A DNA stretch of 51,883 nt, taken from the NCBI GenBank assembly GCA_025927475.1, contig JAICLL010000026.1:1-51883 (forward strand). Reading direction: 5' to 3'. Each line of letters begins with the position of its first letter. Position 1 is the first letter of the stretch. Of the stretch, positions 35,245 to 43,643 are shown one piece after another. Position numbers and translations under genes: made by a program. This stretch comes from Pirellulales bacterium. Its GTDB lineage: Bacteria > Planctomycetota > Planctomycetia > Pirellulales > JAICIG01. Below the pieces are notes generated by a model that did no database searches, was not told where the DNA came from, and saw only the letters and a program-made list of their open reading frames with translations.

Positions 35245-36459
35245 TCATTCGCCGAGCAGTTTCACAAACTGAAAGCGCCCCTCACGCACCACGCTGCCGC
35301 TGAGGGTGCGCAGCGTGCTGTCGCCGTTGGCGTCGAACGACCACTTGCCCAAAGCGCCGCCATCGAAATCGCGCATCGAAAGGCAGGCCTCGATGATCGC
35401 CGCGCGATCTTTGCGGCCGGCGCGCTCGATGGCCGCCAGTGCCATCTTGCCCGCCTCGTAGCCATAAATGGCGTAGGCTTCCGGCGTCACGCCGAAGCGG
35501 CGGCGATAAGATTCGACGAATTCGCGGCCTTTGCCCGTCAGGTGCTCAGGCGGCAGGCCGCCAAACGTCACGTAACAACGATCGTTAAGATTGGCCACGC
35601 CCGCCGCCCGGAGGAAGGCCTCTTCCATGCAGGCGTCGGGCACCATGAGCTTGCAGGTCAGCCCCACGGCGGCCATGTCTTTGGCAATCTGGCCGGCCTT
35701 GCTTTGGGCGGTGCCGCCGAAGTACACCAGGTCGGGCCGCAACGCCTTGATGGAGGTCATCAGCGATTTGAATTCCTGGGCTTTGGCGTCGATGCTTTCG
35801 TGCCCCAACACCGTCAACCCGATCTCGCGCGAGCGCTCGGCAAACAACGTGGCGATGCCGCGGCCATAGACCTCCATGTCGTCGAGCACATAGACGCGTC
35901 GCGCGCCGAGCTCTTTAGCCCACTCGGCGCCCAGCGGACCTTGCAGATCGTCGGTGGGAGCCACGCGAGCAAACGTCACCCGCCCGGTCGGACGATAGAT
36001 GTCGGGTTCTCCCGGATCGCCTTGTTCGGGTTTGGTGAGCCCCGGCCAGGTGTTGACAGGGCTGAGCATGAGCAGGCCGGCTCGATTGAGCGTGGGCATC
36101 GAGATTTTCGCCGCGCCGGAGTTATACGTGCCCAGATAGATCATCACGTCGGGGTCGCGCACGGCCCGCTGGGCATTGGCGATTTCGGCCTCGGCGGTCC
36201 ATTGTCCGGCGGCGGCGGTGGCATCGTCCCAGTCGGCGTAGACCATTTGAAAACCGCCGGCCCGCCAGTGCGCTTCTTCCATCGCCAGGCGAATGCCGCC
36301 GACGATCGAATCGGTCTGCGCTTTCACGCTGCCTGTGCGCGGCAGGCTGGAGACGATTTTGATGATTCCCGGCGTACTTGGCTGGGTGATTCGGCCGCGC
36401 AGCAACGGCGCCAGCACGAATGCGGCAAGAATCAGCCAACGGGCGCGGCAGTGGTTCAC
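35245..36459 (-). CDS. Leu/Ile/Val-type periplasmic binding protein (ABC transporter solute receptor)
   Basis: 404 aa from GTG 36459, with an N-terminal signal segment (RWLILAAFVLAPLL). The Peripla_BP_6 fold is visible: IKIVSSLPRTGSVKAQ, GGIRLAMEEA, VMIYLGTYNSGAAKISMP, RVYVLDDMEVYGRGIA, LVYFGGTAQSKAGQIAKDM and PEAYAIYGYEAGKMALAAI. It should bind an amino acid or related ligand in the periplasm. No ABC permease or ATPase is next to it; the start is 9 bases from the stop of the vWA gene upstream on the same strand, so the pair is likely one operon. It could serve as a receptor and not as part of a transporter. Confidence 0.85.
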   Translation of the reverse strand: MNHCRARWLILAAFVLAPLLRGRITQPSTPGIIKIVSSLPRTGSVKAQTDSIVGGIRLAMEEAHWRAGGFQMVYADWDDATAAAGQWTAEAEIANAQRAVRDPDVMIYLGTYNSGAAKISMPTLNRAGLLMLSPVNTWPGLTKPEQGDPGEPDIYRPTGRVTFARVAPTDDLQGPLGAEWAKELGARRVYVLDDMEVYGRGIATLFAERSREIGLTVLGHESIDAKAQEFKSLMTSIKALRPDLVYFGGTAQSKAGQIAKDMAAVGLTCKLMVPDACMEEAFLRAAGVANLNDRCYVTFGGLPPEHLTGKGREFVESYRRRFGVTPEAYAIYGYEAGKMALAAIERAGRKDRAAIIEACLSMRDFDGGALGKWSFDANGDSTLRTLSGSVVREGRFQFVKLLGE

Positions 36460-36468
36460 GGTTCCGGG

Positions 36469-38430
36469 CTAGAGTTTCGGCAAGTTCTCTTCGGTGGGCT
36501 TGGCAAGCTTACGGGGCTGCTCGGTGCGGCGCTGATTCGCGGAGGCCGGCGGGGGCGGCGCAGGCTTGCCCGGCTTCTTCTTGGGGGGCGGGGGCGGGGC
36601 GACGTATTTCTCTTCGACACGGAATCCGAACGGGTCTTTCAACTCGCGCTCGGCCAGCAGCGCCCAAGGTGTGCCGGCGTTTTCTTTCGCGCAACGCGTC
36701 AGCAATCGCGTCGCTTCCTTGGCCGCGCGCTGGCTTTGGCTGCCATAGTGCAGCGTCGGGTCGGGCTTGAATTCCCAGCGGTTCGATTTCTTGTCGACAA
36801 AATCGGCGCCCTTGGCTTTCATCACTGCGCAGGCCCAGTTGTATTCATAACAGCGAACGGTCATGGCCAGCAGCCGGCCATAGGTCAGGTCGTACCACGC
36901 TCGCCAGCGGCGCGAGTGTTCCTTGGCGTAGGCGGCTTCCAGGCCGCGGGCGCCAAACGGGGCCAACGCTTGTTGCAACACCGCGGTGTCGTAAGCCGCC
37001 GTCTCTTGGGCCTCGCGCATCTCGCTGAAGTAGGTGTTCCCATTGGGGGCGAACGACAATCGCGGCGTGCCTTTCACTTTCCGCTGATTGGTGATATCGA
37101 CGGCGGCCAGCACCGCCCGCCGCAAGGGACTGGCCGCCGACTGCCGCAAATAAATGTCGGGCGATTCATAGTCTGGCGTGTAATGCCGCATCACGTCCAT
37201 ATCGAACGGCGTGCGGTCCGCCGCATGGTCTTTGATGAAATAAGCGCCGCCGGTTTCGTGCGCCAGCCGCGTGAGGGCGAACGGCCCCAGCCCCGAAACC
37301 ATCGACTCGTATTGATTGCCGCCAAACCAATAGGGCAAACGCAGCCGCTCTTCGCGCACCGTGTCGGGGCCGCGGTCGACCGGCAATGGATACGTTTTGC
37401 CGTCGGTGTGCTTGTAAGACATCGTGCCTTGCTGCTTGCCGAACATCGACGACGGGCCGACGATGTACACCGGAATGGCATTGTTGCGGCAGAACTGGAC
37501 GGCGTTTTCCAGCCGGTCGGCGTCGTTGCCCGACTCGTCGGTCCAGACGACCACCAGCATGCGGCGGTGTTCGTTGTGGCGCTCGCGCTGATATTGCGCC
37601 ACACAGCCTAGCACGGCCGAAAAGACATTCTCGACGCCGGAGGTGTCGGTGGGCACTCCGCGAATCGCGTTGACCACGGCCGCGGTGTCGGTGGTGGGCG
37701 GAGCCATCTCTTGCATCTGCTGCCCGAAGGCCACGACCGCGCTTTTCAGCGCCTCATCGCGCATGCCGCCCAGCGCGTCAATCTCGTGGTAGATGCGTTC
37801 CAGCCGCTCGGCAACTTCGTTCCGATCGCCCGCCAGGCTGATCGAGGCGTCCATCAGCCAGACCACCAACAAGCGGTTTTCTTCCAAGTGGCTCATGATC
37901 TCGTCGGTCAGACGGTCGATGGCGCCTTCCACCTCGCGCACCTCGACACCCACCGTGCCGGTCTGCACCACGACGTCGCTCATGTCAAATCCACTGACGT
38001 CGGGCAGCGGCAAGTCGATTTCCAGCGGTGCGGAAAAATCGAGCGGCTGATCGACGCTTTCGAGCAAGGCGTTGTCGGCCATCGTCAAGGCCAGCGACTC
38101 GCTGGCGGCGGCCAGCGGGCTATCGGCCGGTTCGTCGCTGACATCGGCCACGGTGAGTTCCGGCTCGGCCAGTTCCAACTCTTCTTCGGGTTTGAAGGCG
38201 GTAACGGCCAACTGCGTCGGCGGCTCGGACCGCTGCTCCTCATGCACGACGCGGCCCAGCACGACGAGCACGACCGCATGCACCACCGCGCTGATGGCGG
38301 CGGCCCAAACGAACCGCCCCCAGTGCGACATGCCGGAATCGGCAGTGCGATAGGCATTGTCCAGTTCGTCCGCAGGATCAATCCACGGCTCGACCAGCAG
38401 TTCGGCGAGTTGATTCAAGAAGGCGCGCAT
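36469..38430 (-). CDS. Membrane-anchored vWA domain protein
   Basis: 653 aa. One transmembrane helix at about 41-61 (VWAAAISAVVHAVVLVVLG) with a short cytoplasmic head, then an acidic Pro/Ala/Glu-rich stretch as in TonB-like proteins. The vWA domain starts near 185: LLVVWLMDASISLAG carries a DxSxS site, and VVVWTDESGND a second acidic site. A long C-terminal half (about 370-600) is mostly unassigned. It ends in a Lys/Pro-rich tail (PPPPPKKKPGKPAPPPPA). Expected in the periplasm. It overlaps in transcription with the binding-protein gene, 9 bases away. A role in envelope sensing is a guess. Confidence 0.75.
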   Translation of the reverse strand: MRAFLNQLAELLVEPWIDPADELDNAYRTADSGMSHWGRFVWAAAISAVVHAVVLVVLGRVVHEEQRSEPPTQLAVTAFKPEEELELAEPELTVADVSDEPADSPLAAASESLALTMADNALLESVDQPLDFSAPLEIDLPLPDVSGFDMSDVVVQTGTVGVEVREVEGAIDRLTDEIMSHLEENRLLVVWLMDASISLAGDRNEVAERLERIYHEIDALGGMRDEALKSAVVAFGQQMQEMAPPTTDTAAVVNAIRGVPTDTSGVENVFSAVLGCVAQYQRERHNEHRRMLVVVWTDESGNDADRLENAVQFCRNNAIPVYIVGPSSMFGKQQGTMSYKHTDGKTYPLPVDRGPDTVREERLRLPYWFGGNQYESMVSGLGPFALTRLAHETGGAYFIKDHAADRTPFDMDVMRHYTPDYESPDIYLRQSAASPLRRAVLAAVDITNQRKVKGTPRLSFAPNGNTYFSEMREAQETAAYDTAVLQQALAPFGARGLEAAYAKEHSRRWRAWYDLTYGRLLAMTVRCYEYNWACAVMKAKGADFVDKKSNRWEFKPDPTLHYGSQSQRAAKEATRLLTRCAKENAGTPWALLAERELKDPFGFRVEEKYVAPPPPPKKKPGKPAPPPPASANQRRTEQPRKLAKPTEENLPKL

Positions 38431-38522
38431 TTGCCAAGCTTCCGCGGTGGCCGCCAGGTGCCCCGAACGATTGACTTTATTCTATCCTGCCATGACTACT
38501 GCCGGAAAGAGTGAACGCCGTT

Positions 38523-39320
38523 CTACAAGGCGCTCAACAGCGCGGCCACATACTCGCCCACTTCGCGCAGCACTTCCGCCCGTGGGCGGTTCTCTGCGGT
38601 GGCGATCCGCCGCACAATCGCCGAGCCGACAATCAGGCCATCGGCCACGGGCGAAAGCAGCCGCACATGCTCAGGCTGGCTGATGCCAAAGCCGATGCAA
38701 ATGGGCGTGGCGGTTTGCTCGCGGAGCCAGGAAACACTGTCGAGCAATTGCTGCGGCAAGGCCGTTCGCTCGCCGGTGATGCCGGTGACCGATACATAAT
38801 ACAAGAAGCCCGTCGAATTTTCGGCGATGCGTAAGGCCCGCTCGCGCGGCGTGGTGGGCGTGACGAGCTGAATGAGACTGAAATCGGCCGCCCGACAAAT
38901 GCCCGCCAACTCGGCCGATTCTTCGACCAGCAGGTCGGGCACGATGGCCCCCGCCAGGCCCGCCGCTTGCGCCTCGTCGACATATCGGGCCAGCCCATGG
39001 CGATGGATGACGGCGTAGCTGACCATGGTCAGCAGCGGGGCAGCAAGCCGAGGGCAGGTTCGTCCGAGCATTTGAAAGATTTCGGCCAGCTTGATTCGCC
39101 TGGCCAAAGCGCGCGTATACGAAGCTTGAATCACTGGGCCGTCGGCGATGGGGTCGCTATAGGGAATGCCGACCTCGCAGAGATGCGCGCCGCGGCGAAC
39201 CAATTCGGCCAGCACATCGGCCGTGAAGTCCAAATCGGGGTCGCCGGCCGTGATGAACGGCATGAGCGCCTTTTGATGTTGGGCCTTCAGGCGTTGAAAG
39301 AGTTGGTCGATCGCCGACAT
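38523..39320 (-). CDS. trpA: Tryptophan synthase alpha subunit
   Basis: 265 aa from ATG 39320; a longer frame to 39350 consists of repeat-encoded residues. TrpA cleaves indole-3-glycerol phosphate to indole, which passes to TrpB. Catalytic motifs are present: LCEVGIPYSDPIADGPVIQ holds the active-site Glu and Asp, followed by PLLTMVSYAVIHRHG, YVSVTGITGERT and ICIGFGISQPEHV. The ATG directly follows a heptamer repeat that separates it from trpB. Confidence 0.95.
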   Translation of the reverse strand: MSAIDQLFQRLKAQHQKALMPFITAGDPDLDFTADVLAELVRRGAHLCEVGIPYSDPIADGPVIQASYTRALARRIKLAEIFQMLGRTCPRLAAPLLTMVSYAVIHRHGLARYVDEAQAAGLAGAIVPDLLVEESAELAGICRAADFSLIQLVTPTTPRERALRIAENSTGFLYYVSVTGITGERTALPQQLLDSVSWLREQTATPICIGFGISQPEHVRLLSPVADGLIVGSAIVRRIATAENRPRAEVLREVGEYVAALLSAL

Positions 39321-39321
39321 C

Positions 39322-39393
39322 AAATCGAAAATCCAAAATCGAAAATCCAAAATCCGGACGCCGGGGCATCGTCAAGCCTCTGCCTCAGCCACC
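39322..39393. repeat. Heptamer repeat plus palindromic repeat between trpB and trpA
   Basis: 39322-39355 is a run of aaaatcc / aaaatcg heptamers ending two bases from the trpA start codon. 39361-39393 is a reverse copy of the ggtggctgg...gatgccccgg family. Together they occupy most of the 93-base gap in the operon. Confidence 0.85.
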
Positions 39394-39413
39394 GGCCCCG
39401 CGCCATCCGTTGC

Positions 39414-40619
39414 CTATTCGATCGTTTCCCCCCGCAACCGCGCCACCTCGAAGGCGTCTTTATCGCCGCGGCCCGATAAGCAAACCACGATTGTCTGCTC
39501 CTTGGAAAGCCCGCGGGCCAGCTCCAACGCCTTGGCCACCGCGTGCGAACTTTCCAGGGCGGGCAAAATGCCCTCGTTGCGAGCCACCAGGTCAAATGCC
39601 GCCAGGGCATCGTCGTCGCGGCAAGATTCATAGCGCACGCGGCCCGTGTCTTTCCAATAGCTGTGCTCCGGGCCTACGCCCGGATAATCCAGCCCAGCGG
39701 AAATCGAATGCACATCGCACGTCTGGCCGTCTTCATCTTGCATCACATAGCTGTAGCTGCCGTGCAGCACGCCGGGCGAACCGAACGACAGCGGCGAGGC
39801 ATGGTCGCCGGGCCGTGGCGATCGTCCGCCCGCCTCAACGCCGACCAACTCGACCTCATCCAGCTCGACAAACGGATAAAACATGCCCGCCGCGTTGCTG
39901 CCCCCACCGACGCAAGCCACCACCGCGTCGGGCAGGCGGCCAAGTTGCCGCCGGCATTGCTCGATGGTTTCGCGGCCAATGACCGATTGAAAATCGCGCA
40001 CGATCATGGGAAACGGATGCGGGCCGACCACCGAGCCGATGATGTAATGCGTGTGCTCGACGCTGCTCATCCAATCGCGCAGCGCTTCGTTGATCGCGTC
40101 GCGCAGCGTGCGCGAGCCGCTGCTGACCGGCCGCACCTCAGCCCCCATCATCCGCATATTGAACACGTTCAGCTTCTGCCGGCGGATGTCTTCCTCGCCC
40201 ATGTAGACCACGCACTCCAGGCCGAAATGGGCGCAGGCGGTCGCGGTGGCCACGCCGTGCTGGCCGGCGCCGGTCTCGGCAATCACCCGCGGCTTGCCCA
40301 TGCGCAAGGTCAACAGGGCCTGGCCGAGCGTGTTGTTGATCTTATGGGCGCCGGTGTGGTTCAGGTCTTCGCGCTTGAAGTAAATCTGTGCCCCGCCACA
40401 GTGGCGGCTGAGGCGCTGGGCGTGGTAAAGCGGCGAAGGCCGGCCCACGTAGTGCTGCCAGAGCTGTTGCAGTTCGGCCTCAAACTCCGCGTCTCGCCGG
40501 GCCGAGTCGTAGGCGGCCACCAGTTCATCCAACCCCCGCGTCAGGGTTTCGGGCACATAGCGCCCGCCAAAAGGGCCGAACCGTCCGGCGGCGTTGGGCA
40601 GCGGGCTGGAAGAAGGCAT
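39414..40619 (-). CDS. trpB: Tryptophan synthase beta subunit
   Basis: 401 aa from ATG 40619; the frame stays open to 41063 only because it runs antisense to the FHA gene. TrpB joins indole and serine using PLP. The PLP Lys is in [14 protein letters not shown], the Glu motif in [17 protein letters not shown], and the phosphate loop is [39 protein letters not shown] and the C-terminal CLSGRGDKD are typical. Length is normal for the family. No ribosome binding site is clear. It precedes trpA in one operon. Confidence 0.95.
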   Translation of the reverse strand: MPSSSPLPNAAGRFGPFGGRYVPETLTRGLDELVAAYDSARRDAEFEAELQQLWQHYVGRPSPLYHAQRLSRHCGGAQIYFKREDLNHTGAHKINNTLGQALLTLRMGKPRVIAETGAGQHGVATATACAHFGLECVVYMGEEDIRRQKLNVFNMRMMGAEVRPVSSGSRTLRDAINEALRDWMSSVEHTHYIIGSVVGPHPFPMIVRDFQSVIGRETIEQCRRQLGRLPDAVVACVGGGSNAAGMFYPFVELDEVELVGVEAGGRSPRPGDHASPLSFGSPGVLHGSYSYVMQDEDGQTCDVHSISAGLDYPGVGPEHSYWKDTGRVRYESCRDDDALAAFDLVARNEGILPALESSHAVAKALELARGLSKEQTIVVCLSGRGDKDAFEVARLRGETIE

Positions 40620-40797
40620 GGGGGAGCAAGAATTGGGCAAAGACCGCCCGCCGGGTTCGTCACTGGGGCAGAATCTTTCATCTTGGTAAACTCGGGCTAC
40701 GCGGTCAAGGGCGCGGGTGGTAAGATGACCACCAGTCCGCGACAACGACCGCAAAAAGGGGCGTCGTAAGAGACGCCGAACGAAATCGGGGCGGAGC

Positions 40798-41208
40798 ATG
40801 AAAGCCAAGCTCATCAGCTTGAATCCGGCGGCGCCACAAGTGGTGATGTTGGACAGACTACCGGTAGTGTTGGGCCGCGGCGCCAAAGCCGACATTCGGT
40901 TGTCCGATCGGACGCTCAGCCGCCGCCATTGCGAGATTGACCGCGTCAGCGCGACGCTCGTCGTGCGCGACCTCGGCTCGAAGAACGGCACGCGCGTCAA
41001 CCGCGCTGCTGTGAGCGAAGCGGTGCTGATGCCGGGCGACAAACTGACGCTGGGGGCCTGCACGTTCGTGGTGAGTTACGAACAACATCCCGGCGAGCTT
41101 CCGCCGGTGGTGAATCAGACCACCGAGTCATCGCCCGATAATTCCGACGATTCGAACACCACCTCGATGGCCACCGGCATTGGCGGGTCCGGCGATGATT
41201 CTCGCTGA
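40798..41208 (+). CDS. FHA domain protein
   Basis: 136 aa. FHA domains bind phosphothreonine peptides. The consensus elements are present: [21 protein letters not shown] (positions 26-46) contains the Arg and Ser/His, and [11 protein letters not shown] (58-68) the Asn-Gly-Thr. The C-terminal 35 residues are acidic and Ser/Thr/Asn-rich and likely disordered. It has no signal peptide and is probably a cytoplasmic reader of Ser/Thr kinase signalling, but no kinase is in the window. Divergent from trpB. Confidence 0.9.
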   Translation: MKAKLISLNPAAPQVVMLDRLPVVLGRGAKADIRLSDRTLSRRHCEIDRVSATLVVRDLGSKNGTRVNRAAVSEAVLMPGDKLTLGACTFVVSYEQHPGELPPVVNQTTESSPDNSDDSNTTSMATGIGGSGDDSR

Positions 41209-41264
41209 ATCATCCGTGTTGCATCCGTGCATTGTCCTTGGCTGTCGCGTCCTCCGGGCATGAG

Positions 41265-41723
41265 CTACTTCTTCCCCAGCGCCCGCTTTTGCTGGAAGAA
41301 CTGCGTGAGCAGCCCGCCACACGAATCGGCCAGAATTCCGCTGACGGTTTGACAGCGATGATTCAACCGCGGATCGGCCAAGAGCTGATACAGCGTATGC
41401 ACCGCTCCCGCCTTGGGATCGGCGGCTCCATAGATCACCCACGGAATGCGCGCCTGAATGATCGCCCCGGCGCACATCGGGCAAGGTTCCAGCGTGACGT
41501 ACAACAGGCACTCATCGAGCCGCCAGCTCTCCAGCGCCCCAGCCGCCTGAGTGATGGCGATCATCTCGGCGTGCGCGGTGGGGTCGCGGAGCTGCTCGCG
41601 TTGGTTGTGGGCCGCCGCAATCACCCGCTCTTCGTGCACGATGACCGCGCCGATGGGCACTTCGTCTTCCATTATGGCCCGCTGGGCTTCTTGCAGGGCC
41701 AGACGCATAAAGTGCTCGTGCAT
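41265..41723 (-). CDS. tadA: tRNA-specific adenosine deaminase
   Basis: 152 aa from ATG 41723; the frame is open to 41828. TadA deaminates adenosine 34 of tRNA-Arg to inosine. The zinc site is seen in TAHAEMIAI (HAE, catalytic Glu) and EPCPMCAGA (PCxxC). [20 protein letters not shown] and [14 protein letters not shown] match the family. It is divergent from the isomerase-like gene at 41857. Confidence 0.93.
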   Translation of the reverse strand: MHEHFMRLALQEAQRAIMEDEVPIGAVIVHEERVIAAAHNQREQLRDPTAHAEMIAITQAAGALESWRLDECLLYVTLEPCPMCAGAIIQARIPWVIYGAADPKAGAVHTLYQLLADPRLNHRCQTVSGILADSCGGLLTQFFQQKRALGKK

Positions 41724-41856
41724 GGGATTTTCGTTGAGCTCCGTGACAGCGGAATTCGGTGAGGGTTGAATGGCGGATGCCTGGATTCTAGGCTGGCACG
41801 GGGTAGTATGTCCAAGATGGATTATCAATACGCCGCATTACACCATGAGGAACGCC

Positions 41857-42750
41857 ATGCCGCCCCTAGATCGCCGCACGCTCTTGAAATCGACCGCCGC
41901 CTCCTTGGCCCTGCCGCTGGCGGCTGCGCCAATGGCGGTGACCGCCGATGACGAAGACACCGGCCGGCTGGGCCGTACGCCGCACACCCGGTTCGCGGTG
42001 AACGTCGAAATGTGGTGGACCAAGCTGCCGTTTCTCGATCGCGTTCGCGCGGCTGCCAGTTTCGGCTTTCCGGCCATCGAGTTCTGGCCGTGGCGGGGTC
42101 GCGATGTCGACGCAGTCGCCGCGCTGGCCAAGGAGTTGAAGATCGAGATCGCCCAGTTCACCGCCTGGCCCTTCGAGCCGGGCATGAACGATCCCAAGAA
42201 TCACGCCGCCGTCGAGAAAGAGATTGAGGCAAGCTGCCAAGTCGCCAAAAAGCTCGACTGCCGAAAGATGTGCGTCGTGGGCGGAAACGACCAGCCCGGC
42301 ATGACGCAGCCGCAGATGCACGAAAATATTATCACGGCGCTGAAGCGCGTGGCGCCCATCGCCGAGCAATACGAAGTGATGTTGATCCTGGAACCGATGA
42401 ACATCCGCGTCGATCACAAGGGGCACTGCCTCTATGGCAGCCCAGCCGCCGTGCGCATCTGCCGCGAAGTCGATTCAAAATACGTCAAAATCAACTGGGA
42501 CCTATACCACATGCAGATCAGCGAGGGCGATTTGTGCGGGCATCTGAAAGAAGGCTTCGATCAGGTCGGCTATTTGCAGTTGGCCGATCACCCCGGCCGC
42601 AATGAACCGGGCACGGGCGAAGTGCACTACAACCGCGTGCTACGACAGGCCCACGAGCTGGGCTATCGCGATTTTGTTGGCTTGGAATGCCGGCCCAAGA
42701 CCACCGAGTTGGCTGCGGCGAAAGGCGTGGCCGCTGCGGATGTCTGGTAG
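41857..42750 (+). CDS. Tat-exported hydroxypyruvate-isomerase-like TIM-barrel protein
   Basis: 297 aa from ATG 41857, with GAGGA at 41847-41851 five bases upstream; an ATG at 41845 is less likely. The N-terminus DRRTLLKSTAASLALPL is a Tat signal. The AP-endonuclease-family-2/xylose-isomerase-like barrel is visible: FAVNVEMWWTKLPFLDRV, FPAIEFWPWRG, CRKMCVVGGNDQPGM, LILEPMNIRVDHKGH, YVKINWDLYHMQISEGDL, YLQLADHPGRNEPGTGEVHY and GYRDFVGLECRP. Metal ligands are the Glu, Asp and His in these motifs. The exported planctomycete relatives probably act on sugars or sugar acids in the periplasm, but the substrate is unknown. Confidence 0.85.
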   Translation: MPPLDRRTLLKSTAASLALPLAAAPMAVTADDEDTGRLGRTPHTRFAVNVEMWWTKLPFLDRVRAAASFGFPAIEFWPWRGRDVDAVAALAKELKIEIAQFTAWPFEPGMNDPKNHAAVEKEIEASCQVAKKLDCRKMCVVGGNDQPGMTQPQMHENIITALKRVAPIAEQYEVMLILEPMNIRVDHKGHCLYGSPAAVRICREVDSKYVKINWDLYHMQISEGDLCGHLKEGFDQVGYLQLADHPGRNEPGTGEVHYNRVLRQAHELGYRDFVGLECRPKTTELAAAKGVAAADVW

Positions 42751-42813
42751 TGACTGGTGGTTGGTGACTGGTGACTGGTGACTGGTGATTGGTGCTTGGT
42801 GGCTAGTGGCTGG
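42751..42813. repeat. Tandem heptamer TGACTGG array
   Basis: Nine contiguous seven-base units: TGACTGG four times, with variants TGGTTGG, TGATTGG, TGCTTGG, TGGCTAG and TGGCTGG. The array begins directly after the stop codon of the isomerase gene and runs into a degenerate copy of the ggtggctgg...gatgccc family (about 42799-42838). Confidence 0.85.
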
Positions 42814-42904
42814 GAAAAGAGCCGTGGCGATGCCCAGGCGTGTTTGCGTCATCGCTTGGCTCGGGCGTGCACCGCGAAGACCCGTGATAAGCAGGATTAT
42901 TAAG

Positions 42905-43318
42905 ATGTCCAGCATGCTCCTGATGCTTGAATTTCACGATGCCAACTTCGAGGGAATTACCATCGATTGCGCCTTTGCGGTACGAATCAGCTTTTCATCG
43001 CTAAACTGCTTTTACGCAACCGGCAGTGACAGTGTCGCCGAAGTTTGGACCTGCTCCGCTGAGTTGCTAATCGATGGTCCTCAAAAGGTCGTTGTGAAGC
43101 GCCCCGTGCACGAGTGCAAGTCGGTCAGCGATTTTGAAATAACTCCATACGGCGCCGCCACGGATGACCTGTATAATTTGACACTATTGGGAGGCGCGCG
43201 CTTGGCGTCGGCGCGGCTCCTGTTGGAGGGCGATGCTTCGATCGACGTTGAGGGCGGCGTCGCCCGAATTACGCTCGGTGACCATCGCGAATTCCTCGAA
43301 ACAACGGAATGGCCTTAG
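42905..43318 (+). CDS. Hypothetical protein, low-GC orphan
   Basis: 137 aa from ATG 42905. It begins MSSMLLMLEFHDANFEGIT and holds CFYATGSDSVAEVWTCSAEL, VVVKRPVHECKSVSDFEIT and ASIDVEGGVARITLG. It looks beta-rich and soluble. Base composition is clearly lower in GC than the flanking genes, which fits recent acquisition. No family recognised, no signal peptide. It stands alone between repeats. Confidence 0.55.
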   Translation: MSSMLLMLEFHDANFEGITIDCAFAVRISFSSLNCFYATGSDSVAEVWTCSAELLIDGPQKVVVKRPVHECKSVSDFEITPYGAATDDLYNLTLLGGARLASARLLLEGDASIDVEGGVARITLGDHREFLETTEWP

Positions 43319-43415
43319 CATCCTCCGTTGCAGGCGTGGATGCCGGCTGGCGGAGGGTTCATGTCCTGATGGCTGCTGGCGGAGCCTTGGCGATTCCCCA
43401 GCGTTAGGCGACCGG

Positions 43416-43603
43416 CTACCGCGTTTCAGAAATCTGGAGTGCGCCCCAGATGATTAGTGCGAGGACGCCAACAACAAAGACGCCGAAACTCAACGGCCGC
43501 TGGGCGGCTCGCGATGAACGAAGCGCCCACAGCAAGAATGCCACTGCACTGCGGCGTTAAGCCAAAACACGCATCCCAGCCGGAATTGGGGCCAGCGACT
43601 CAT
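43416..43603 (-). pseudogene. Frameshifted small two-helix membrane protein
   Basis: Read by hand. From ATG 43603 the first frame gives MSRWPQFRLGCVFWLNAAV. A second frame continues as AFLLWALRSSRAAQRP, LSFGVFVVGVLALIIWGAL and QISETR, then TAG at 43416-43418. The frames meet at CACTGCACTG (43542-43551), a tandem duplication of five bases; removing one copy restores a 60-residue protein with two hydrophobic helices. So the gene appears to be broken by a five-base duplication. It lies between the orphan gene and the DUF1501 gene. Confidence 0.5.
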
Positions 43604-43610
43604 AATGGGC

Positions 43611-43629
43611 AATCCAAAATCCAAAATCC
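43611..43629. repeat. Short heptamer repeat (AAAATCC)n
   Basis: About two and a half units, located 8 bases upstream of the broken small membrane gene start and 15 bases past the DUF1501 stop codon. Confidence 0.7.
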
Positions 43630-43643
43630 CATCGCCCACCGGT

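Noticed and set aside
34828-37611. 927-aa plus-strand open frame
   Set aside because: Runs off-frame over the TolC-like gene, then antisense to the binding protein and vWA genes.
40620-41063. Extended N-terminus of trpB
   Set aside because: This part is antisense to the FHA gene and TrpB is of normal length from 40619.
42751-42813. CRISPR array
   Set aside because: Units are seven bases with no spacers; it is a simple tandem repeat, as are the ATTTTNG blocks.
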